Shown here: piece by piece, positions 42,502 through 43,698 of the stretch | Numbering within the stretch: position 1 is the stretch's first letter | Layout of the letters: every line of letters begins with the position of its first letter | DNA from: an uncultured bacterium | Lineage (GTDB): Bacteria; Planctomycetota; UBA1135; UBA2386 | Reading direction: 5' to 3' | Length of the DNA stretch: 43,698 bases | Assembly: GCA_937906475.1 (NCBI GenBank) | Contig: CALCZA010000160.1 | Location: forward strand, 1 to 43,698 | The notes under the pieces: model-generated | The model's input: only the letters and a program-made list of their open reading frames with translations | Told to the model about the DNA's origin: nothing | Database searches by the model: none | Translations under genes and position numbers: made by a program

Positions 42502-43350
42502 ATGAGCGTTCCCGTTCGCAAGACCTACAAGCTTTACGTCGGCGGCAAGTTCCCGCGTAGTGAGTCTGGCCGCGTGTTTCAGCCCGCTGGCAACGACGCG
42601 GTCAATGTTGCGCGCGGTTCGCGCAAAGACCTCCGCGATGCGATCGTCGCGGCGCGCAAGGGCTTGGCTACGTGGAGCGGCAGTGCCGCATACTTGCGCG
42701 GGCAGATCCTGTATCGCCTGGCCGAGATGCTCGAGTCGCGGCGCGATGCGATGGTCACCGAGTTGCGACTCGGTGGCGCCACGCCGGCAGCGGCGAAGAA
42801 GGAACTCGACAACGCGATTGCATTGACAATCTGGTATGCCGGCCTGTGCGACAAAGTGCAGAGCTTGCTCGGCAGCCAGAACGCCGTGCAGGGGCCCTTC
42901 TTCAACTTCTCGACGATTGAGCCAACCGGAGTGATTGGCGTCATCGCGCCGGATGCTCCTGCGTTGGTTGGCACCTTGGCGCTGGCTTTGCCATTGCTCG
43001 TCGGTGGCAACTCGGTCGTAGCGTTGGTCAGTGAACGCGCCCCGTTTGTTGGCATGGCGCTTGGTGAAGTGGCTGCGGCGAGTGATGTTCCTGCCGGCGC
43101 ACTCAACTTGCTCAGCGGCCATCGCGACGAGTTGGCCGGCGAGTTCGCTAAGCATCGCAATATCGACGGCCTGTTGGTCGCTGGCGCTCCCGATGCCGAG
43201 TTGACCCAGGCCGCGGCGGACAACGTCAAGCGCGTGCGATTCTGTGATCTGTCGAAGGCTTCGTGGAACAACGTCGAGAAACTGCGCGCCCTGAGTTGGG
43301 TCGAGCCGTTTGTCGAGACCAAGACCCTGTGGCACCCAGTTGCTCCCTAA
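42502..43350 (+). CDS. Half-length aldehyde-dehydrogenase-like protein without catalytic domain
   Basis: A 282-residue protein that aligns with the N-terminal (cofactor-binding) half of ALDHs only. Visible parts are KLYVGGKFPRSESGR, the long helix around RGQILYRLAEMLESR, TGVIGVIAPDAPAL in place of the usual PWNFP region, and LNLLSGHRDE in place of the V.GxG segment. The sequence then diverges and stops at VETKTLWHPVAP. It lacks the catalytic Cys and the ELGGK Glu, so it should be inactive on its own. No frameshift is visible: the C-terminus looks like an intended end. It may form a complex with the full-length ALDH encoded two genes upstream. I start at MSVPVRKTYK; a longer TTG start at 42361 is possible but poor. 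Confidence 0.85.
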   Translation: MSVPVRKTYKLYVGGKFPRSESGRVFQPAGNDAVNVARGSRKDLRDAIVAARKGLATWSGSAAYLRGQILYRLAEMLESRRDAMVTELRLGGATPAAAKKELDNAIALTIWYAGLCDKVQSLLGSQNAVQGPFFNFSTIEPTGVIGVIAPDAPALVGTLALALPLLVGGNSVVALVSERAPFVGMALGEVAAASDVPAGALNLLSGHRDELAGEFAKHRNIDGLLVAGAPDAELTQAAADNVKRVRFCDLSKASWNNVEKLRALSWVEPFVETKTLWHPVAP

Positions 43351-43434
43351 GGTGGAGCCCGTTAATTGGTGCTCGGTTCGTCGGAACGCCTGGCGTGGAA
43401 TTCGATATTTGGTGGCTGACGGCCGCCGCGTTGT

Positions 43435-43441
43435 GGGGGAG
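43435..43441 (+). promoter_or_regulatory. Strong ribosome-binding site for the nucleoside phosphorylase gene
   Basis: GGGGGAG lies 5 nt before the ATG at 43447. It is the clearest plus-strand Shine-Dalgarno site I found in the window and fixes the start of the truncated last gene. Confidence 0.65.
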
Positions 43442-43446
43442 TGAGC

Positions 43447-43698
43447 ATGCGACATCATCCGGCTAGACTGATTGCCAAGAAGCGCGACGGCGGCACGCTT
43501 TCGTCTGACGAAGTTCAGGACCTGATCGCCGGGGTTGTCGACGGTTCGCTCGGCGATGCACAGCTCGGGGCGTTCTTGATGGCAGTGTGTTGTAACGGTA
43601 TGACGCCCGAGGAAACGGCCGCGATGACGTTGTCGATGCGTGATTCCGGCCGCGTGCTCAATCACGACCACATCGCGAAGAAGAAGATCGACAAGCAC
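43447..43698 (+). CDS. deoA: Pyrimidine-nucleoside (thymidine) phosphorylase, N-terminal part
   Basis: Phosphorolysis of thymidine, deoxyuridine or uridine to the base and (deoxy)ribose-1-phosphate. Only the first 84 codons are present before the window ends. They match the N-terminal helical domain of the family: IAKKRDGGTLSSDEVQDLI, GDAQLGAFLMAVCCNGMTPEETAAMTLSM and the start of the phosphate-binding region at KKIDKH, just before the HSTGG block that should follow. Whether it is thymidine-specific or a broad pyrimidine phosphorylase cannot be told. As the last gene of the visible cluster it completes the route from deoxycytidine (via cdd) to deoxyribose-1-phosphate. Confidence 0.9.
   Translation, partial: MRHHPARLIAKKRDGGTLSSDEVQDLIAGVVDGSLGDAQLGAFLMAVCCNGMTPEETAAMTLSMRDSGRVLNHDHIAKKKIDKH

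Noticed and set aside
1..43698. CRISPR arrays, prophage, integrase or IS transposases
   Set aside because: No array of repeats with spacers and no transposase, integrase or phage structural motif was seen on either strand.

Overview
The window looks like a chromosomal segment of a high-GC, Gram-negative bacterium, most probably a planctomycete or a close relative. I infer this from three things: Hanks-type Ser/Thr kinases with membrane-anchored tails, MJ0042-like zinc-ribbon proteins with low-complexity linkers, and a KDO-8-phosphate synthase that implies a KDO-containing outer membrane. Almost all the DNA is ordinary dense coding sequence on both strands. I saw no insertion sequence, prophage, CRISPR array, rRNA or tRNA gene.

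Left part (1-12.9 kb): the tip of an unknown gene translationally coupled to an ECF sigma factor; hslU without hslV beside it; two adjacent zinc-ribbon membrane proteins; uvrB, a SAM methyltransferase and uvrC in one direction; a CNNM/CorC-type CBS membrane protein; and a single-ring ClpB/ClpC-D2-like AAA+ protein. A divergent intergenic region with a perfect 15-bp palindrome separates the AAA+ gene from a Ser/Thr kinase that overlaps a YkgJ-type cysteine-cluster gene.

Middle part (14.5-30 kb): recQ, valS, a TVP38/DedA-like membrane protein, an ACP-phosphodiesterase-like gene, rnhA, a long and divergent RNase HII-like gene, a receiver-like protein that lacks its phospho-aspartate, and a gene that reads clearly as Pus10, the archaeal/eukaryotic tRNA pseudouridine synthase. 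A three-gene minus-strand run follows (two GT-C-like multi-pass proteins and a DPM1-like GT2 enzyme), probably for polyprenyl-phosphate-sugar-dependent glycosylation, and then a FabZ-like hot-dog protein.

Right part (30-43.7 kb): a secreted beta-sandwich protein, a TPR-like-tailed Ser/Thr kinase coupled to kdsA by a GTGA overlap, an RmlD-like reductase, a large thioredoxin-like/helical-repeat secreted protein, and a pyrimidine deoxynucleoside catabolic cluster. That cluster contains cdd, deoC, a full-length aldehyde dehydrogenase, a secreted TraB/GumN-GspG-like fusion, a half-length aldehyde-dehydrogenase-like protein without catalytic residues, and the start of a pyrimidine-nucleoside phosphorylase. 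Together these enzymes would deaminate (deoxy)cytidine, release the base, and cleave deoxyribose-5-phosphate to acetaldehyde and glyceraldehyde-3-phosphate. The aldehyde dehydrogenase would then oxidise the acetaldehyde.

The observations most worth following are the bacterial Pus10, the half-length ALDH partner protein, the TraB-GspG fusion, the single-ring Clp-like ATPase with a possible ClpP-docking tripeptide, and the divergent RNase HII.
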